This document shows positions 9,300-18,594 of a stretch of DNA of 64,000 nucleotides, piece by piece. The stretch is from Gallionellaceae bacterium. GTDB lineage: Bacteria; Pseudomonadota; Gammaproteobacteria; Burkholderiales; Thiobacillaceae. The notes under the pieces are model-generated. The model had not been told where the DNA came from, made no database searches, and saw only the letters and a program-made list of their open reading frames with translations. Both the position numbers and the translations under genes were made by a program. The stretch covers positions 62,001 through 126,000 of the forward strand of contig JAQTLU010000005.1 of NCBI GenBank assembly GCA_028714735.1. The letters are read 5' to 3'. The number at the start of each line of letters is the position of its first letter. Position 1 is the stretch's first letter.

Positions 9300-10211
9300 A
9301 TGACACGCATGCACCTGATCGTCGGCGGCCTGAATCGCGAATCGCTGGCCGAACTCCCCCATCTGGCCAGGCTTATGGCCCGCGGTCGAAGCGGAACCAG
9401 CCCGGTCGACGCGGGCATCAGCGCCACCCTCGCCCGTCTGTTCGGCGTCGAGCAACGCGATCTGGCGGCCATCGCACTCGCCGCCGAGGACTCCGATCCC
9501 GGCGCCGACTGCTGGTTTCACGCCGATCCGGTACATCTGCTGGCCGGCATGCATAGCCTGACCTTGTTCGACGGCCGCCAGTTCCAGATCCAGGACGACG
9601 AAAGTGCAGCACTGCTGGCAACGCTCAACCGCCACTTCGACGGCGAGATCGAATTCCTGGCACCGCACCCGGCACGCTGGTATGCCCGCTTCAAACGGAC
9701 TCCCGAGGTCGACATGCCACCGCTCGACCAGGTGGCCGGCAGCGTCGTCTCCCCTGGCCTGATCGCCGGACCGGATGCCCAGGAACTGCAGCGCACCAAC
9801 ACTGAAATCCAGATGCTTTTGTATACCCATCCGGTCAACGAGGCCCGCGAGGAACGCAATGAAGCGACCGTGAATGGCCTCTGGTTCTGGGGCGGCGGCC
9901 GTTACCGCCAGCCTGCCCCGCAGTTCGATCAGGTCATGGCCGATGACTTCCATGCCCGCGCCTTGGCGGAGGCGGCCGGCATCCGGTCCATGCCGCTACC
10001 GGCCGGACTGGACCGCCTGCCCGAGGGGCGCACGCTGGCGGTTCTGGACCGCCGCCATGTCGAACAACACGATGAAGACTGGTTCGCGCCGATCTTGCGC
10101 GGCCTGCAAAGAGGCCGACTGGACGAAGTCGAACTGACGCTGGCAGGGCACCCGGCGACGCGCCACGGCATCGATCGCTGGCGCTCGCTCCGCTTCTGGC
10201 TCAACCGATAA
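9300..10211 (+). CDS. RpfE-type protein (predicted phosphoglycerate-mutase-like fold)
   Basis: 303 residues resembling the cytoplasmic proteins of Betaproteobacteria and Xanthomonas annotated as RpfE or 'regulatory protein, RpfE type', related to cofactor-independent phosphoglycerate mutase-type proteins. Visible landmarks are the HLIVGGL N-terminus, WFHADPVHL near residue 70, the NEATVNGLWFWGGG segment (NxLWFWG is diagnostic) and the acidic DDFHARALAEAAG helix. Function is not established. The longer frame reaches 9156, but the ATG at 9300 gives the normal beginning. Its 3' end overlaps the convergent TSUP gene by 11 bases. Confidence 0.8.
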   Translation: MTRMHLIVGGLNRESLAELPHLARLMARGRSGTSPVDAGISATLARLFGVEQRDLAAIALAAEDSDPGADCWFHADPVHLLAGMHSLTLFDGRQFQIQDDESAALLATLNRHFDGEIEFLAPHPARWYARFKRTPEVDMPPLDQVAGSVVSPGLIAGPDAQELQRTNTEIQMLLYTHPVNEAREERNEATVNGLWFWGGGRYRQPAPQFDQVMADDFHARALAEAAGIRSMPLPAGLDRLPEGRTLAVLDRRHVEQHDEDWFAPILRGLQRGRLDEVELTLAGHPATRHGIDRWRSLRFWLNR

Positions 10212-10956
10212 TCAGCTTCAGCCCGATCAGGACGGTGGTGACCTCGAAGGCGCGCTTGACCCAGAGGTTGCCCTTCACGATCGCGACGTGGCTGCCCAGG
10301 TAGCCGCCGATGACGGCGCCAGCCAGGAGTACCGGCATCCAGTCCCATTGCACGGTGCCGAGCACGCCCAGCACGGCCGCGCCGGTGCCGTTCCAGAACA
10401 GGCCGCCCAGGATCATGGTGTAGGCCACGGCACGCTGGTAATCGAGGCCGAAATGGCGGATCAGCCAGATGGTCAGGAACAGGCCCGAGCCCGAGGTGAT
10501 CGAGCCGTTCAGGAAACCGACCAGGAACATCCCGGCCATGCCGACGACAAGCCCGGCGCCCTCGCGATTCCTGGGCCTGTATTCCATGCCCAGCCTGGGC
10601 TTGACCAGCGAATACAGGCCCAGCCCCAGGGTCAGGATGCCCAGGGCCAGGATGGCCGGACGTTCCGGCAGGTACAGGATGGCGGAGGCACCGATCGCCA
10701 CGCCGGGCAGGCCGGCAACCAGGATGATCAGGGAGAAGCGGCGTTCCAGGTGGCATTCCCTGAGGTGGCGCAGGGCCGCGCCCAGGCCCAGGAAGACGGT
10801 GGCGACCTTGTGCGTGGCCAGGGCAACGCCGAACGGCAGGCCCAGGAAGATCAGCATGGGGAACTGGATCAGCCCGGCGCCGCCGCCCGAGAGGGCGGAA
10901 AACCAGTTGGCAACGAAGGAAGCGACGAAAAGAAGGACCTGGTCTAGGACCGACAT
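10201..10956 (-). CDS. TSUP (TauE/SafE) family membrane transporter
   Basis: 251 residues, about eight hydrophobic helices, with the two half-repeats typical of the TauE/SafE/TSUP family: the N-terminal GGGAGLIQFPML block and the GSITSGSGLFLTIWL block around residues 150-165. Family members export or import sulfite, sulfonates or related organic anions; the substrate here is not known. It is the last gene of a minus-strand run (pgl, DUF4139, fluC, DUF190, this gene), 19 bases behind the DUF190 gene, so co-transcription is likely. Confidence 0.9.
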   Translation of the reverse strand: MSVLDQVLLFVASFVANWFSALSGGGAGLIQFPMLIFLGLPFGVALATHKVATVFLGLGAALRHLRECHLERRFSLIILVAGLPGVAIGASAILYLPERPAILALGILTLGLGLYSLVKPRLGMEYRPRNREGAGLVVGMAGMFLVGFLNGSITSGSGLFLTIWLIRHFGLDYQRAVAYTMILGGLFWNGTGAAVLGVLGTVQWDWMPVLLAGAVIGGYLGSHVAIVKGNLWVKRAFEVTTVLIGLKLIIG

Positions 10957-10975
10957 TACAGCCCGGCCAGGCGAG

Positions 10976-11287
10976 TCAACCGGTCACTCCCGTGGTCACC
11001 GGATGCAGCACGTAGACCAGCTTCAAACCGGCCAGGCCGACCCGGCTGATCAGCGTGCGGATCAGGCCCTCGTCGGCGAAGAACTCCACCGTCTCGGGCA
11101 GTTTGCCGGCCAGTTCGAAAAACGTGTCCTCATGCAGGCCATGGCGACCGAACCCGGCGCTGGCGCGGAAAGCGGTGCCGCCGGTGATGCCGATCTCGCG
11201 CGCGGCCTGGAACAGCCATTCGTGTATGGGCTCTCCGTCGTGCCGCATGCCCTCCAGAACGAAAAAACGCACGCACAGTGTCGTCAT
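10976..11287 (-). CDS. DUF190 (UPF0166) family protein
   Basis: 103-residue cytoplasmic protein of the DUF190 family, a PII-like ferredoxin fold. The family is recognised by GxxIHEWLFQAAREIGITGGTAFRA followed by GFGRHG. It starts four bases after the stop of fluC. DUF190 genes commonly sit next to CrcB/FluC fluoride channels, which suggests a role in fluoride response or channel regulation; this is inferred from context, not shown. Confidence 0.88.
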   Translation of the reverse strand: MTTLCVRFFVLEGMRHDGEPIHEWLFQAAREIGITGGTAFRASAGFGRHGLHEDTFFELAGKLPETVEFFADEGLIRTLISRVGLAGLKLVYVLHPVTTGVTG

Positions 11288-11291
11288 GGCC

Positions 11292-11675
11292 CTAGCCTTT
11301 CAGCAGTTTGAAGGTCAGCACGCCCAGGCCGGTCATGGCCAGCGACCCGGCCACATGCAGGCCGATGGCGGCCAGACCCATGGCCACCTGGGCACGCGAG
11401 AACAGGGTGAACATCTCGGCGGAAAAGGTGGAGAAGGTGGTCAGGCCGCCCAGGAAACCGGTAATCAGCAACAGGCGCCACTCCGGCGACAGGCCCGGAT
11501 GCTGGGCGAAAAAGGCGATCGCCAGGCCGATCAGGTAGCCGCCGCCGAGGTTGGCGACCAGGGTGCCGAGCGGAATGGCCGGGTTGACCGGGTTGAGCCA
11601 CAGACTCAAGCCCCAGCGCAGCCAGGCGCCGATGGCCGCGCCGATGCCTACCGCAATGAATGCCGAAAAACCCAA
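11292..11675 (-). CDS. crcB: fluoride ion channel FluC (CrcB)
   Basis: 127-residue, four-helix membrane protein of the Fluc/CrcB family, which exports fluoride as an antiparallel homodimer. Key family features are present: [10 protein letters not shown] at the N-terminus, the NLGGGYLIG helix (conserved Asn), and [13 protein letters not shown] around residues 73-85, which carries the Phe and Thr/Ser track lining the pore. The start is TTG, supported by an AAGGAG site seven bases upstream; no ATG is available near it. No fluoride riboswitch can fit in the 43 bases separating it from the upstream gene. Confidence 0.93.
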   Translation of the reverse strand: MGFSAFIAVGIGAAIGAWLRWGLSLWLNPVNPAIPLGTLVANLGGGYLIGLAIAFFAQHPGLSPEWRLLLITGFLGGLTTFSTFSAEMFTLFSRAQVAMGLAAIGLHVAGSLAMTGLGVLTFKLLKG

Positions 11676-11718
11676 TGCCCGCTCCTTGTACCGGATGCGG
11701 GCATTATAGGGGTTCGAT

Positions 11719-13137
11719 TCAGTATTTGACCCGCACCCGCCAGGTCAGCACGGTCTTGCCCTCGGCCGGCACCGGAACCAGCCAGACTGCCGTGTGAGCC
11801 GTGTCCTTCTCATGCTTAAGGCTCTCGGACACCATCTGCCATTCGCCCGGCATCGGCTCGACCACCTTGATCTCGACCGGCTCGTTCTTGGCGTTGCGGA
11901 TCTCGATCTGGTAGGCGGTTTCGTAGACACCGCCGCGCATGCTCGGGGCGATCTTCTGGAAATCGGTCTGCTTCTTGTCGGCGGTGATGTCGAAGGCCTC
12001 GCCCAGCTTCAGGCGCACGGTCTCGTTCTTGGCGGTATGGTCGATACGGTCCTCGCCGACGAACTGGGCGCGCCCGGCGCGATCCTTCTTGTAGACCCGG
12101 ACCACACCCTTGGGCAGAGGGATGCCCATCTGGCCACCCTTGTTGTCGAACTGCAGGAAGATGGCCGGTTTCATCTTCTTGGCCAGTTCCCCGTATTGGC
12201 CGTAGTAATAGTAATCGGCGCCCTGGAGCACGTATTCCTTGCTCGCCGGCACCTTCTGGGCCGACAACAGGGCCACCTGCTTGGTCTGGTTATCCTGGAT
12301 GGTGGTGGGCCGCTCCAGGGTGTAGAGGTGGTAATCGAGCAGGGATTCCTCCTGCATCGCCGGCGCCGCCGTGGCCTTGACCATCATGTCGCGCATCATC
12401 GCCATCGGCGCCGCTTCCGGCCGCGTCCGGTTGACCTCACCGGCCACCAGTTGCAAACGGGCATTGCGGTAGGCGGTGCCGCTGACGTTGGTCAGGGTGA
12501 CCCAGCCGTTCAGGTCCAGGCTATCCTCCTTGGCGGACAACTCGGCCACGTAATCGGCCTTCCAGGACAGGCCGCCGGTCAGATAGGACAACTCCATGCC
12601 CTGTTCGCCACCCTTGTCGGCGTCGAGCAGCATGGACAGGGTCGGCCGGTCGCGCAGGTTGGCCGGTACGCTGTCGAAGGCCAGGCGGCCGGGCACCCCG
12701 GTCTCGATGCGGTTATTGAACTTCAGCACCACGCCGTCGTTGGCCGACAGCACGGTGGCGGACTCATAGGAGTCGCTGCCCATGGTCGGGTGGGTCTTGA
12801 TCACCCGGATTTCCTCGCCGACCGATTTCTCCAGCAGCTTCTGCGGCGTCAGCAGGTCGAAGTCGAAGTTCTGTTCGAGCAGGGTCAGGGCTTTGCCGTC
12901 GAGCGAGCGCAGCAGGGCCGTCTCAGGTTGCATGCGGGCCGATACGTTGCGCCAGGCCAACTGGTTCTCGCCCGCGCCCAGCCTGACCTTGCGGGCATCC
13001 TTCACCAGGGCCAGGTCGCCGTTGTAGATGGTCACCGCCAGGCCGGTCTGTTCCTTTTCCGTCGACAGCCGTTCCTCGCCGGCCCAGGCCGTCGCCGCCA
13101 CGCCCATCACCAATATCGCCAATACCGTTCTTTTCAT
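11719..13137 (-). CDS. DUF4139 domain-containing periplasmic protein
   Basis: 472 residues with a signal peptide (cleavage after AWA near residue 19). The body fits the DUF4139 family: an N-terminal beta part ([17 protein letters not shown]), a [14 protein letters not shown] segment near 190, and the C-terminal [19 protein letters not shown] and [22 protein letters not shown] blocks. Family function is unknown; it is an exported, beta-rich protein. The start codon overlaps the pgl stop in an ATGA arrangement, so the two are translationally coupled. Confidence 0.87.
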   Translation of the reverse strand: MKRTVLAILVMGVAATAWAGEERLSTEKEQTGLAVTIYNGDLALVKDARKVRLGAGENQLAWRNVSARMQPETALLRSLDGKALTLLEQNFDFDLLTPQKLLEKSVGEEIRVIKTHPTMGSDSYESATVLSANDGVVLKFNNRIETGVPGRLAFDSVPANLRDRPTLSMLLDADKGGEQGMELSYLTGGLSWKADYVAELSAKEDSLDLNGWVTLTNVSGTAYRNARLQLVAGEVNRTRPEAAPMAMMRDMMVKATAAPAMQEESLLDYHLYTLERPTTIQDNQTKQVALLSAQKVPASKEYVLQGADYYYYGQYGELAKKMKPAIFLQFDNKGGQMGIPLPKGVVRVYKKDRAGRAQFVGEDRIDHTAKNETVRLKLGEAFDITADKKQTDFQKIAPSMRGGVYETAYQIEIRNAKNEPVEIKVVEPMPGEWQMVSESLKHEKDTAHTAVWLVPVPAEGKTVLTWRVRVKY

Positions 13138-13826
13138 GATTTACCTCCGTACGCCGATTGATCGAGTAATACGTCCACGCCCGCCGCCGGCCGAATGGAC
13201 GCGGCCGGGATCGCCTCGCCGCGCCGCCAGGCCGCTACCGCCTCCCGCTTGCCTGCGCCGGCGACCAAGAACAGCACCCGGCGGGCATCCGACAACCGCC
13301 GCGCCGACAGGCTGACCCGCTCCGGCGGCGGCTTCGGCGCATCGAACACCGGCAAGGCATCCGGTGTATCGGCGGTCTCGCCCCAGGCGTGACCGGGAAA
13401 CAGGCTGGCAGTATGGCCGTCCTCGCCGAGGCCGAGCAGAACCAGATCGAATGGACCCTTGCCTGTCAGCGTCCGGGCGTAGGCTTCGGCCCCGATGCTG
13501 GCGCCGAGTTCCGCCGGGATGGGATAGATATTTACACCAGGGATGGCCGCCCTTTTCAACCAGGACTCATCGGCCAGTGTGGAATTGCGCTCCGAATGCC
13601 CGGGCGGCAAGCAACGCTCATCGCCATACCAGACCTGCCAGCGCGACCAATCGTGGCTCTCACCCGCCAGCGCCTGGTAGACCCGCCCTGGTGTGCTGCC
13701 GCCGGCCAGGACGATGCTGAATTGGCCGTGATCGGCCAGGGCCGCGGCCTCTGCGGCATGGATGAAGGCCAATGCCCGGGACAGCCAGTTCGCTTCGCTT
13801 TCAGCCACATGCCAGCGTGTTGCCAT
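13134..13826 (-). CDS. pgl: 6-phosphogluconolactonase
   Basis: 230-residue DevB/Pgl-type enzyme that hydrolyses 6-phosphogluconolactone to 6-phosphogluconate in the oxidative pentose phosphate pathway. Diagnostic segments: VLAGGSTPGRVYQAL (residues about 38-52), WYGDERCLPP (66-75) with the conserved Asp-Glu-Arg, NST, and LGLGEDGHTASLFPGH around 130-147. Length is standard. A GGGGGAG site precedes the ATG at 13826. It is first in the five-gene minus-strand run; zwf and edd are not in view. Confidence 0.93.
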   Translation of the reverse strand: MATRWHVAESEANWLSRALAFIHAAEAAALADHGQFSIVLAGGSTPGRVYQALAGESHDWSRWQVWYGDERCLPPGHSERNSTLADESWLKRAAIPGVNIYPIPAELGASIGAEAYARTLTGKGPFDLVLLGLGEDGHTASLFPGHAWGETADTPDALPVFDAPKPPPERVSLSARRLSDARRVLFLVAGAGKREAVAAWRRGEAIPAASIRPAAGVDVLLDQSAYGGKS

Positions 13827-13876
13827 CGGCGCTCCCCCCGAGAAGGTAGAATACGGCCGATTCTAATCCCGACTAC

Positions 13877-14143
13877 GAGTCTATTTCAGCCGGAAACGTG
13901 CCCCGCGTTGAGGCCAGGACCGGATGGATGCAAGGCGCGGCGCGCTGGCCATGGTCATTCCATGGCCAAGCGGCGCAACGCCGCAGACGCCGATCCTGAC
14001 CTCAACCCAGTGGGCCGGCTGTCTGCGGGCGCATTGCGGCGTTGCAGGTGACTCGTGGAGAATTGCTACACTTCGTCCCCCGCGCCTTGCACTGCATCCC
14101 GCAGACAACCGGCGCGAGGCATGTTTCCGGCTGAAATAGACTC
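13877..14143. repeat. 267-bp inverted-repeat (MITE-like) element
   Basis: Perfect 21-bp terminal inverted repeats lie at 13877-13897 and 14123-14143. The inner flanks stay partly complementary; for example, the segment around 13922-13945 matches the complement of about 14075-14100. A nested hairpin (GGCCATGG / CCATGGCC) lies near 13948-13970. No ORF of its own is convincing. It fills the intergenic space between pgl and the exonuclease gene, ending two bases before the latter's ATG. This looks like a short non-autonomous mobile or palindromic repeat; copies elsewhere cannot be checked here. Confidence 0.75.
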
Positions 14144-14145
14144 TC

Positions 14146-14922
14146 ATGACTCCCGTACTCGTTTTCGACATCGAATCCATTCCGGACGTGGCCGGCCTGC
14201 GCCGCCTGCACGACCTCGGCCCCGAGACCCCCGACCAGGAAGTGGCCGACATGGCCATGCTGATGCGGCGCCAGCAGACCGGCGGCTCCGACTTCATGCC
14301 GCTGCACCTGCAACGCATCGTCACCATCTCCTGCGCCCTGCGCACGAGCGACAGCTTCAAGGTCTTTTCCCTGTCCGAACCGGATGCCAGCGAGGCGGAA
14401 ATCATCCAGCGCTTCTTCGACGGCATCGAGAAATACACGCCCCAGATCGTGTCCTGGAACGGCGGCGGCTTCGACCTGCCGGTGCTGCACTACCGCGGCA
14501 TGCTGCACGGCGTGACGGCGCCGCGCTACTGGGACCAGGGCGAGGACGACCGGGAGTTCAAGTGGAACAACTACATCAGCCGCTACCATAACCGCCACCT
14601 CGACCTGATGGACCTGCTGGCGCTGTACCAGCCGCGCGGCGCGGTCGCCCTCGACAGCCTGGCCAAGCTGTACGGCTTCCCGGGCAAGCTGGGCATGGAC
14701 GGCAGCAAGGTCTGGGACGCCTATCAGGCCGGCCAGATCGCCGACATCCGCGACTATTGCGAGACCGACGTGGTCAACACCTTCCTGGTCTTCCTGCGCT
14801 TCCAGCTGATGCGCGGCGCGCTCACCCGCGAGCAGCATGAGCGAGAGGTAGCCTTGGTGCGTGAGACCCTGAGCGGAATCGACGCCCCGCATTGGAAGCA
14901 ATTCCTGGAGGCGTGGGCATGA
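14146..14922 (+). CDS. PolB-like 3'-5' exonuclease
   Basis: 258-residue DEDD-type nuclease of the family annotated as predicted PolB 3'-5' exonuclease-like. Motif Exo I is VFDIESIPD (residues 5-13, Asp and Glu), Exo II is [15 protein letters not shown] (about 104-118), and Exo III is [13 protein letters not shown] (about 199-211, YxxxD). It likely acts in DNA repair or processing. Translation starts at the ATG at 14146, only two bases after the inverted-repeat element, and no good ribosome-binding site is visible. The stop overlaps the start of rlmD (ATGA). Confidence 0.88.
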   Translation: MTPVLVFDIESIPDVAGLRRLHDLGPETPDQEVADMAMLMRRQQTGGSDFMPLHLQRIVTISCALRTSDSFKVFSLSEPDASEAEIIQRFFDGIEKYTPQIVSWNGGGFDLPVLHYRGMLHGVTAPRYWDQGEDDREFKWNNYISRYHNRHLDLMDLLALYQPRGAVALDSLAKLYGFPGKLGMDGSKVWDAYQAGQIADIRDYCETDVVNTFLVFLRFQLMRGALTREQHEREVALVRETLSGIDAPHWKQFLEAWA

Positions 14923-16283
14923 GCTACCGGCTGACCATCGAATCGCTCGACCATGACGGCCGCGGCGTCGCCCACCACGAAGGCAAGGCCATCTTCGTCG
15001 ACGGCGCCCTGACCGGCGAGGTCGTCGACGCCTCGCCCTACCGCAAGAAGGACAACTACGAGCAAGCCCAGGTCGAGCGCATCGTCCGCACCAGCGCAAC
15101 CCGGGTCAAGCCCGGCTGCCAGTGGTTCGGCGTCTGCGGCGGCTGCACCCACCAGCATCTGCACGAATCGGCCCAGGTCGCCGCCAAGCAGCGCATCCTG
15201 GAAGACTGCCTCACGCACATCGGCAAGGTGAAGCCGGAGGCCATGCTCTCGCCCATCCATGGCCCGACCTGGGGTTACCGCACCAAGGCGCGGCTATCGG
15301 TGCGCCATGTCGCCAAGAAGGGCGGCGTCCTGGTCGGCTTCCACGAACGCCGCAGCAGCTACGTCGCCGACATGCACGGCTGCGAGGTATTGCCGCCCAG
15401 GATCGGCAGGATGCTGCCGGCCATGCGCGCCCTGGTCGCCAGCCTGGCCATCCGCGACCGCCTTCCGCAGATCGAGGTCGCCGTCGGCGACACGGTCGCG
15501 GTGCTGGTGTTCCGCATCCTGGAAGCGCTGACGCCCGAGGACGAGGACAAGGTGCGCGCCTTCGCCGAGGCCCATCAGGTACAGGTCTGGCTGCAACCGA
15601 AAGGGCCCGATACCGCGCAACCCTTCCATCCCCTCGACGCCCCGCCGCTGGCCTACACCCTGCCCGAATTCGGCCTCAGCATGCCGTTCAAGCCGACCGA
15701 GTTCACCCAGGTCAACCACGGCGTCAACCGCATGCTGGTCAGGCGCGCCATCCGCATGCTCGACCCGCAGCCGAATGATTCGATCGCCGACTTCTTCTGC
15801 GGCCTGGGCAACTTCACCCTGCCCATCGCCCGGCGCGGCGCCCGGGTACTCGGCATCGAGGGCAGTTCGGCCCTGGTCAGCCGGGCCCTGGAAAATGCCC
15901 GCCTGAACGGCCTCGACCACCTGACCCGCTACCAGGTCATGAACCTGTTCGAGATGGCCCCGGAGATCCTCGCCGCGCTGGGCCGGTTCGACAAATGGCT
16001 GATCGACCCGCCCCGGGACGGCGCCATCGAACTGGTGAAGTCGCTGCCCGAGGACGGCAGCGGCCCGTCACGCATCGTCTATGTCTCGTGCAGCCCGGCC
16101 ACCCTGGCCCGGGACGCCGAGGTGCTGGTGCATGTGAAGGGCTATCGCCTGCGGGCGGCGGGGGTGGCCAACATGTTCCCGCACACCGCCCACGTCGAGA
16201 GCATCGCCCTGTTCGAGAAGCAGGCAGCCGGAGTTTCATCTGAACTGCTGCCGGACAGCGATGCGGTTGCCGGACCGGCTTGA
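14919..16283 (+). CDS. rlmD: 23S rRNA (uracil-1939-C5)-methyltransferase
   Basis: 454 residues. An N-terminal TRAM domain (about 1-55) is followed by a [4Fe-4S] cysteine set ([10 protein letters not shown] around residues 68-77 plus the Cys of MHGCEV), the SAM-binding [22 protein letters not shown] region (near 285-305), the DPPRDGA motif and the catalytic-Cys segment [12 protein letters not shown]. This is the RlmD/RumA architecture at the usual length. The frame opens at 14892, but the ATG at 14919 overlaps the exonuclease stop and begins the TRAM domain. Confidence 0.94.
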   Translation: MSYRLTIESLDHDGRGVAHHEGKAIFVDGALTGEVVDASPYRKKDNYEQAQVERIVRTSATRVKPGCQWFGVCGGCTHQHLHESAQVAAKQRILEDCLTHIGKVKPEAMLSPIHGPTWGYRTKARLSVRHVAKKGGVLVGFHERRSSYVADMHGCEVLPPRIGRMLPAMRALVASLAIRDRLPQIEVAVGDTVAVLVFRILEALTPEDEDKVRAFAEAHQVQVWLQPKGPDTAQPFHPLDAPPLAYTLPEFGLSMPFKPTEFTQVNHGVNRMLVRRAIRMLDPQPNDSIADFFCGLGNFTLPIARRGARVLGIEGSSALVSRALENARLNGLDHLTRYQVMNLFEMAPEILAALGRFDKWLIDPPRDGAIELVKSLPEDGSGPSRIVYVSCSPATLARDAEVLVHVKGYRLRAAGVANMFPHTAHVESIALFEKQAAGVSSELLPDSDAVAGPA

Positions 16284-16389
16284 ACCGTTACCGGTCACCG
16301 TCGTTTTTATCCGTGTTCCGGCCTGCCCAGGCAGGGGCTAGAATCTGACTGCCGCCAACCCCATTCCGCCTCGACACGCGTTTACAGAC

Positions 16390-16944
16390 ATGGACGATCC
16401 GCGTACCGACGAGGCCCTCATGCTGGCCTACCGCGATGGTGACGCGGCGGCGTTCGAGGCGCTGTACGGCCGCTGGCGCGGGCCGCTGTACCGCTACCTG
16501 GCGCATCAGGTGGCGGGCCAGGCGGACGAACTGTTCCAGGATGTATGGATGCGGGTGGTGCGCGCCCGTGAGCACTACGAGGTCACGGCACGATTTGCCA
16601 CCTGGCTGTTCCGGATCGCGCATAACCGGCTGATGGACCACTACCGCGCCCGCGGTCGGAACCGCGTCGACCTGTACGACGACCCCGAGGACGTCGATGA
16701 ACCGGCCGCGCCGGAACAGGATACGCCCCCGGCCATGCTGGAACGCCATCAGGCTGCACAGCACATACTGGCGGCCCTGGCCACCCTGCCCGAGCCGCAG
16801 CGTGAGGCCTTCCTGCTTGCCGAGGAAAGCGGCATGAGCCTGGAAGAGATCGCCGCCACGACGGGAGTGGGCCGGGAAACGGCCAAGAGCCGCCTGCGCT
16901 ACGCCCTGAACCGGCTGCGCCAGGCCTTGGCGGGTTTGAGATGA
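16390..16944 (+). CDS. ECF-type RNA polymerase sigma factor
   Basis: 184-residue sigma-70 family protein with only regions 2 and 4. Region 2 runs about residues 10-80 (AFEALYGRWRGPLYRYL, then ELFQDVWMRVVRA and FATWLFRIAHNRLMDHYR). An acidic linker follows, then region 4 at about 125-180 (LPEPQREAFLLAEESGMSLEEIAATTGV) as a helix-turn-helix. It probably directs a small stress or envelope regulon. The next gene, 13 bases downstream, encodes a single-pass membrane protein that fits an anti-sigma role. The target promoter is not evident. Confidence 0.92.
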   Translation: MDDPRTDEALMLAYRDGDAAAFEALYGRWRGPLYRYLAHQVAGQADELFQDVWMRVVRAREHYEVTARFATWLFRIAHNRLMDHYRARGRNRVDLYDDPEDVDEPAAPEQDTPPAMLERHQAAQHILAALATLPEPQREAFLLAEESGMSLEEIAATTGVGRETAKSRLRYALNRLRQALAGLR

Positions 16945-16957
16945 ACTGGATGAGCTG

Positions 16958-17686
16958 ATGGAAGAGCGCGATCCCATACTGAGCGAGGCATATCGGGAGG
17001 CCTCGCAGGCCGAGCCGGCCAAGCTGCTGGACGACCGTATCCTGGCCGCGGCGCGGGCGGCCGTGGCACCGAAGCGTCAAAGGCGTTCGCGCTGGTTCGC
17101 CTGGGCCATCCCCCTGTCCACGGCCGCCGTGCTGGTCCTGGCCGTGACCCTGATCCTGGACATGCAGCGGCAAGCACCACCACACGGGCTGGAGGGCCTG
17201 CCCGCCGAAACGCCTTCCCTGACCATGAACGACTCCGCCCCGGCGGCAAAGGCCGAGGCTGAGCACATCGCCTCACCGGCCAAGCGCGAGGTCACACCCG
17301 GCGCCTCCGCTGCACGGCCTGGACCCGCCCGGGCCGAAGAGGCGGCGGCGTCCGCCGTCGGCACGCCCGAAGCCAACCCCTTCCCAGCCCAACGGGCGGC
17401 GCGGCAAGCCGCAGCCCTTGCGGAAAGCCGCAATGCGGCTGCGGCAGGCAGTGTCGCGGTGGAATCGTCGCCCGCCTTCGGCGCCGCGGCCAAGGCACAA
17501 TCGGCTGCGCCGGATACAAGCACGGTCGAGGCAGACCATGCCCCCACCTCAGGGCCAGAAGTACGGGTGCGTGAGATCCGCCGCCTGTTGCGGGAAGGGC
17601 GCGACGAAGAAGCCCATAAGGCCCTTCTGGGACTGCGCCGGCAGTACCCGGATTACCCATTGCCGGACGACCTGAAAAAACCTTAA
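16958..17686 (+). CDS. putative membrane anti-sigma factor
   Basis: 242 residues. A short acidic cytoplasmic N-terminus (1-45) with LLDDRILAAARAAV is followed by a basic patch and one transmembrane helix (about 48-68). A low-complexity Ala/Pro-rich periplasmic stretch comes next, and a short C-terminal helical module (VREIRRLLREGRDEEAHKALLGLRRQYPDYPLP) resembles the tail of anti-sigma or zinc-ribbon-lacking RseA-type proteins next to ECF factors. It starts 13 bases after the sigma-factor stop, so the pair is surely one operon. The anti-sigma function is inferred from context. Confidence 0.75.
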   Translation: MEERDPILSEAYREASQAEPAKLLDDRILAAARAAVAPKRQRRSRWFAWAIPLSTAAVLVLAVTLILDMQRQAPPHGLEGLPAETPSLTMNDSAPAAKAEAEHIASPAKREVTPGASAARPGPARAEEAAASAVGTPEANPFPAQRAARQAAALAESRNAAAAGSVAVESSPAFGAAAKAQSAAPDTSTVEADHAPTSGPEVRVREIRRLLREGRDEEAHKALLGLRRQYPDYPLPDDLKKP

Positions 17687-17748
17687 CCCCGTTTCCCTGA
17701 CTGCGGCGTTCATGCAGATGTCCTTCCTCAAACCCTTAGGAGTACATC

Positions 17749-18531
17749 ATGCTTGCACGTTCCCTGATCCTGTTTCTCACCCTGCTGGCCACCTGCCTGC
17801 CCGCTCAGGCGGGGCGTCTGCTTGACCTGGAGATCGTCAATCGCGCCACGGGCGAGGTGCTGACGCCCTATCGCCACGCTGGCCAGGACTATGTCGCCGG
17901 CCATCCCGGCGACCGCTACGCCGTGCGTCTGCACAACCGTACCGGCCAACGGCTGCTGGTGGTGCTGTCGGTCGACGGCGTGAATGCCGTGTCCGGGGAG
18001 ACCGCCGCGCCTGACCAGACGGGCTATGTCCTGGACCCCTGGAGCCGGGTCGAAATCGCCGGTTGGCGCAAGAGCCTGCGCGAGGTGGCGCAGTTCTATT
18101 TCACCGCCCTGCCGGACTCCTACGCCGCGCGTACCGACCGGCCCGAGAACGTGGGCGTGATCGGCACGGCGGTGTTCCGTGAGAAGGTGCGCCTGCCGCA
18201 ACCGGCGACATCGTACCTGGAGGAGTCTTCGGCCAGCGCCCGGGCGGAGGGTCGGGCCGCCGGAAACGCGGCCGATGCCGCCGCCCCCGCGGCCAAGGCC
18301 ATGCGCCAGGAACGCCTGGGTACCGGCCACGGCCAGCGTGAATACGCCCCCACGCAATACACCGATTTCGAGCGCGCCGACGAATCCCCCAATGAAGTGA
18401 TCAGCGTGCGATATGACAGCCGCGCCAACCTCGTCGCCCAGGGCGTGATTCGCAAGCCCCGTCCGCCTCGCCCCTATGGGTACGAACCCCAACCCTTCCC
18501 CGGCCGGTTCGTGCCGGATCCGGAAGGCTGA
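17749..18531 (+). CDS. secreted protein of unknown function
   Basis: 260 residues with a signal peptide (cleavage after AQA near residue 20). The N-terminal half is a compact beta-rich domain (residues 22-145: GRLLDLEIVNRATGEVL..., RYAVRLHNRTGQRLLVVLSVDGVN, FYFTALPDSYAARTDRP, VGVIGTAVFRE). The C-terminal half is Ala- and Pro-rich and probably disordered. Similar proteins are found beside ECF sigma factors, but no activity is known to me. It has an AGGAGTA site before the ATG, lies downstream of the sigma/anti-sigma pair, and ends at a strong terminator. Confidence 0.82.
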   Translation: MLARSLILFLTLLATCLPAQAGRLLDLEIVNRATGEVLTPYRHAGQDYVAGHPGDRYAVRLHNRTGQRLLVVLSVDGVNAVSGETAAPDQTGYVLDPWSRVEIAGWRKSLREVAQFYFTALPDSYAARTDRPENVGVIGTAVFREKVRLPQPATSYLEESSASARAEGRAAGNAADAAAPAAKAMRQERLGTGHGQREYAPTQYTDFERADESPNEVISVRYDSRANLVAQGVIRKPRPPRPYGYEPQPFPGRFVPDPEG

Positions 18532-18552
18532 AGCCAGTCCGGATAGCCAAAT

Positions 18553-18580
18553 AAAAAGGCGGCCGAGGCCGCCTTTTTTA
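18553..18580. terminator. bidirectional rho-independent terminator
   Basis: Perfect stem (AAAAAGGCGGCC with GGCCGCCTTTTT, two-base loop) with A and T runs on opposite sides. It separates the secreted-protein gene from the convergent Bax-inhibitor-1 family gene. Confidence 0.92.
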
Positions 18581-18594
18581 CCGGGGTCGCAAAC

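Noticed and set aside
11676..11718. Possible fluoride riboswitch before crcB
   Set aside because: Only 43 bases separate the two genes, too short, and no riboswitch motif is visible.
11794..13161. 455-residue plus-strand frame opposite the DUF4139 gene
   Set aside because: Low-complexity His/Gly/Leu translation and no start signal; the minus-strand gene is a coherent operon member.
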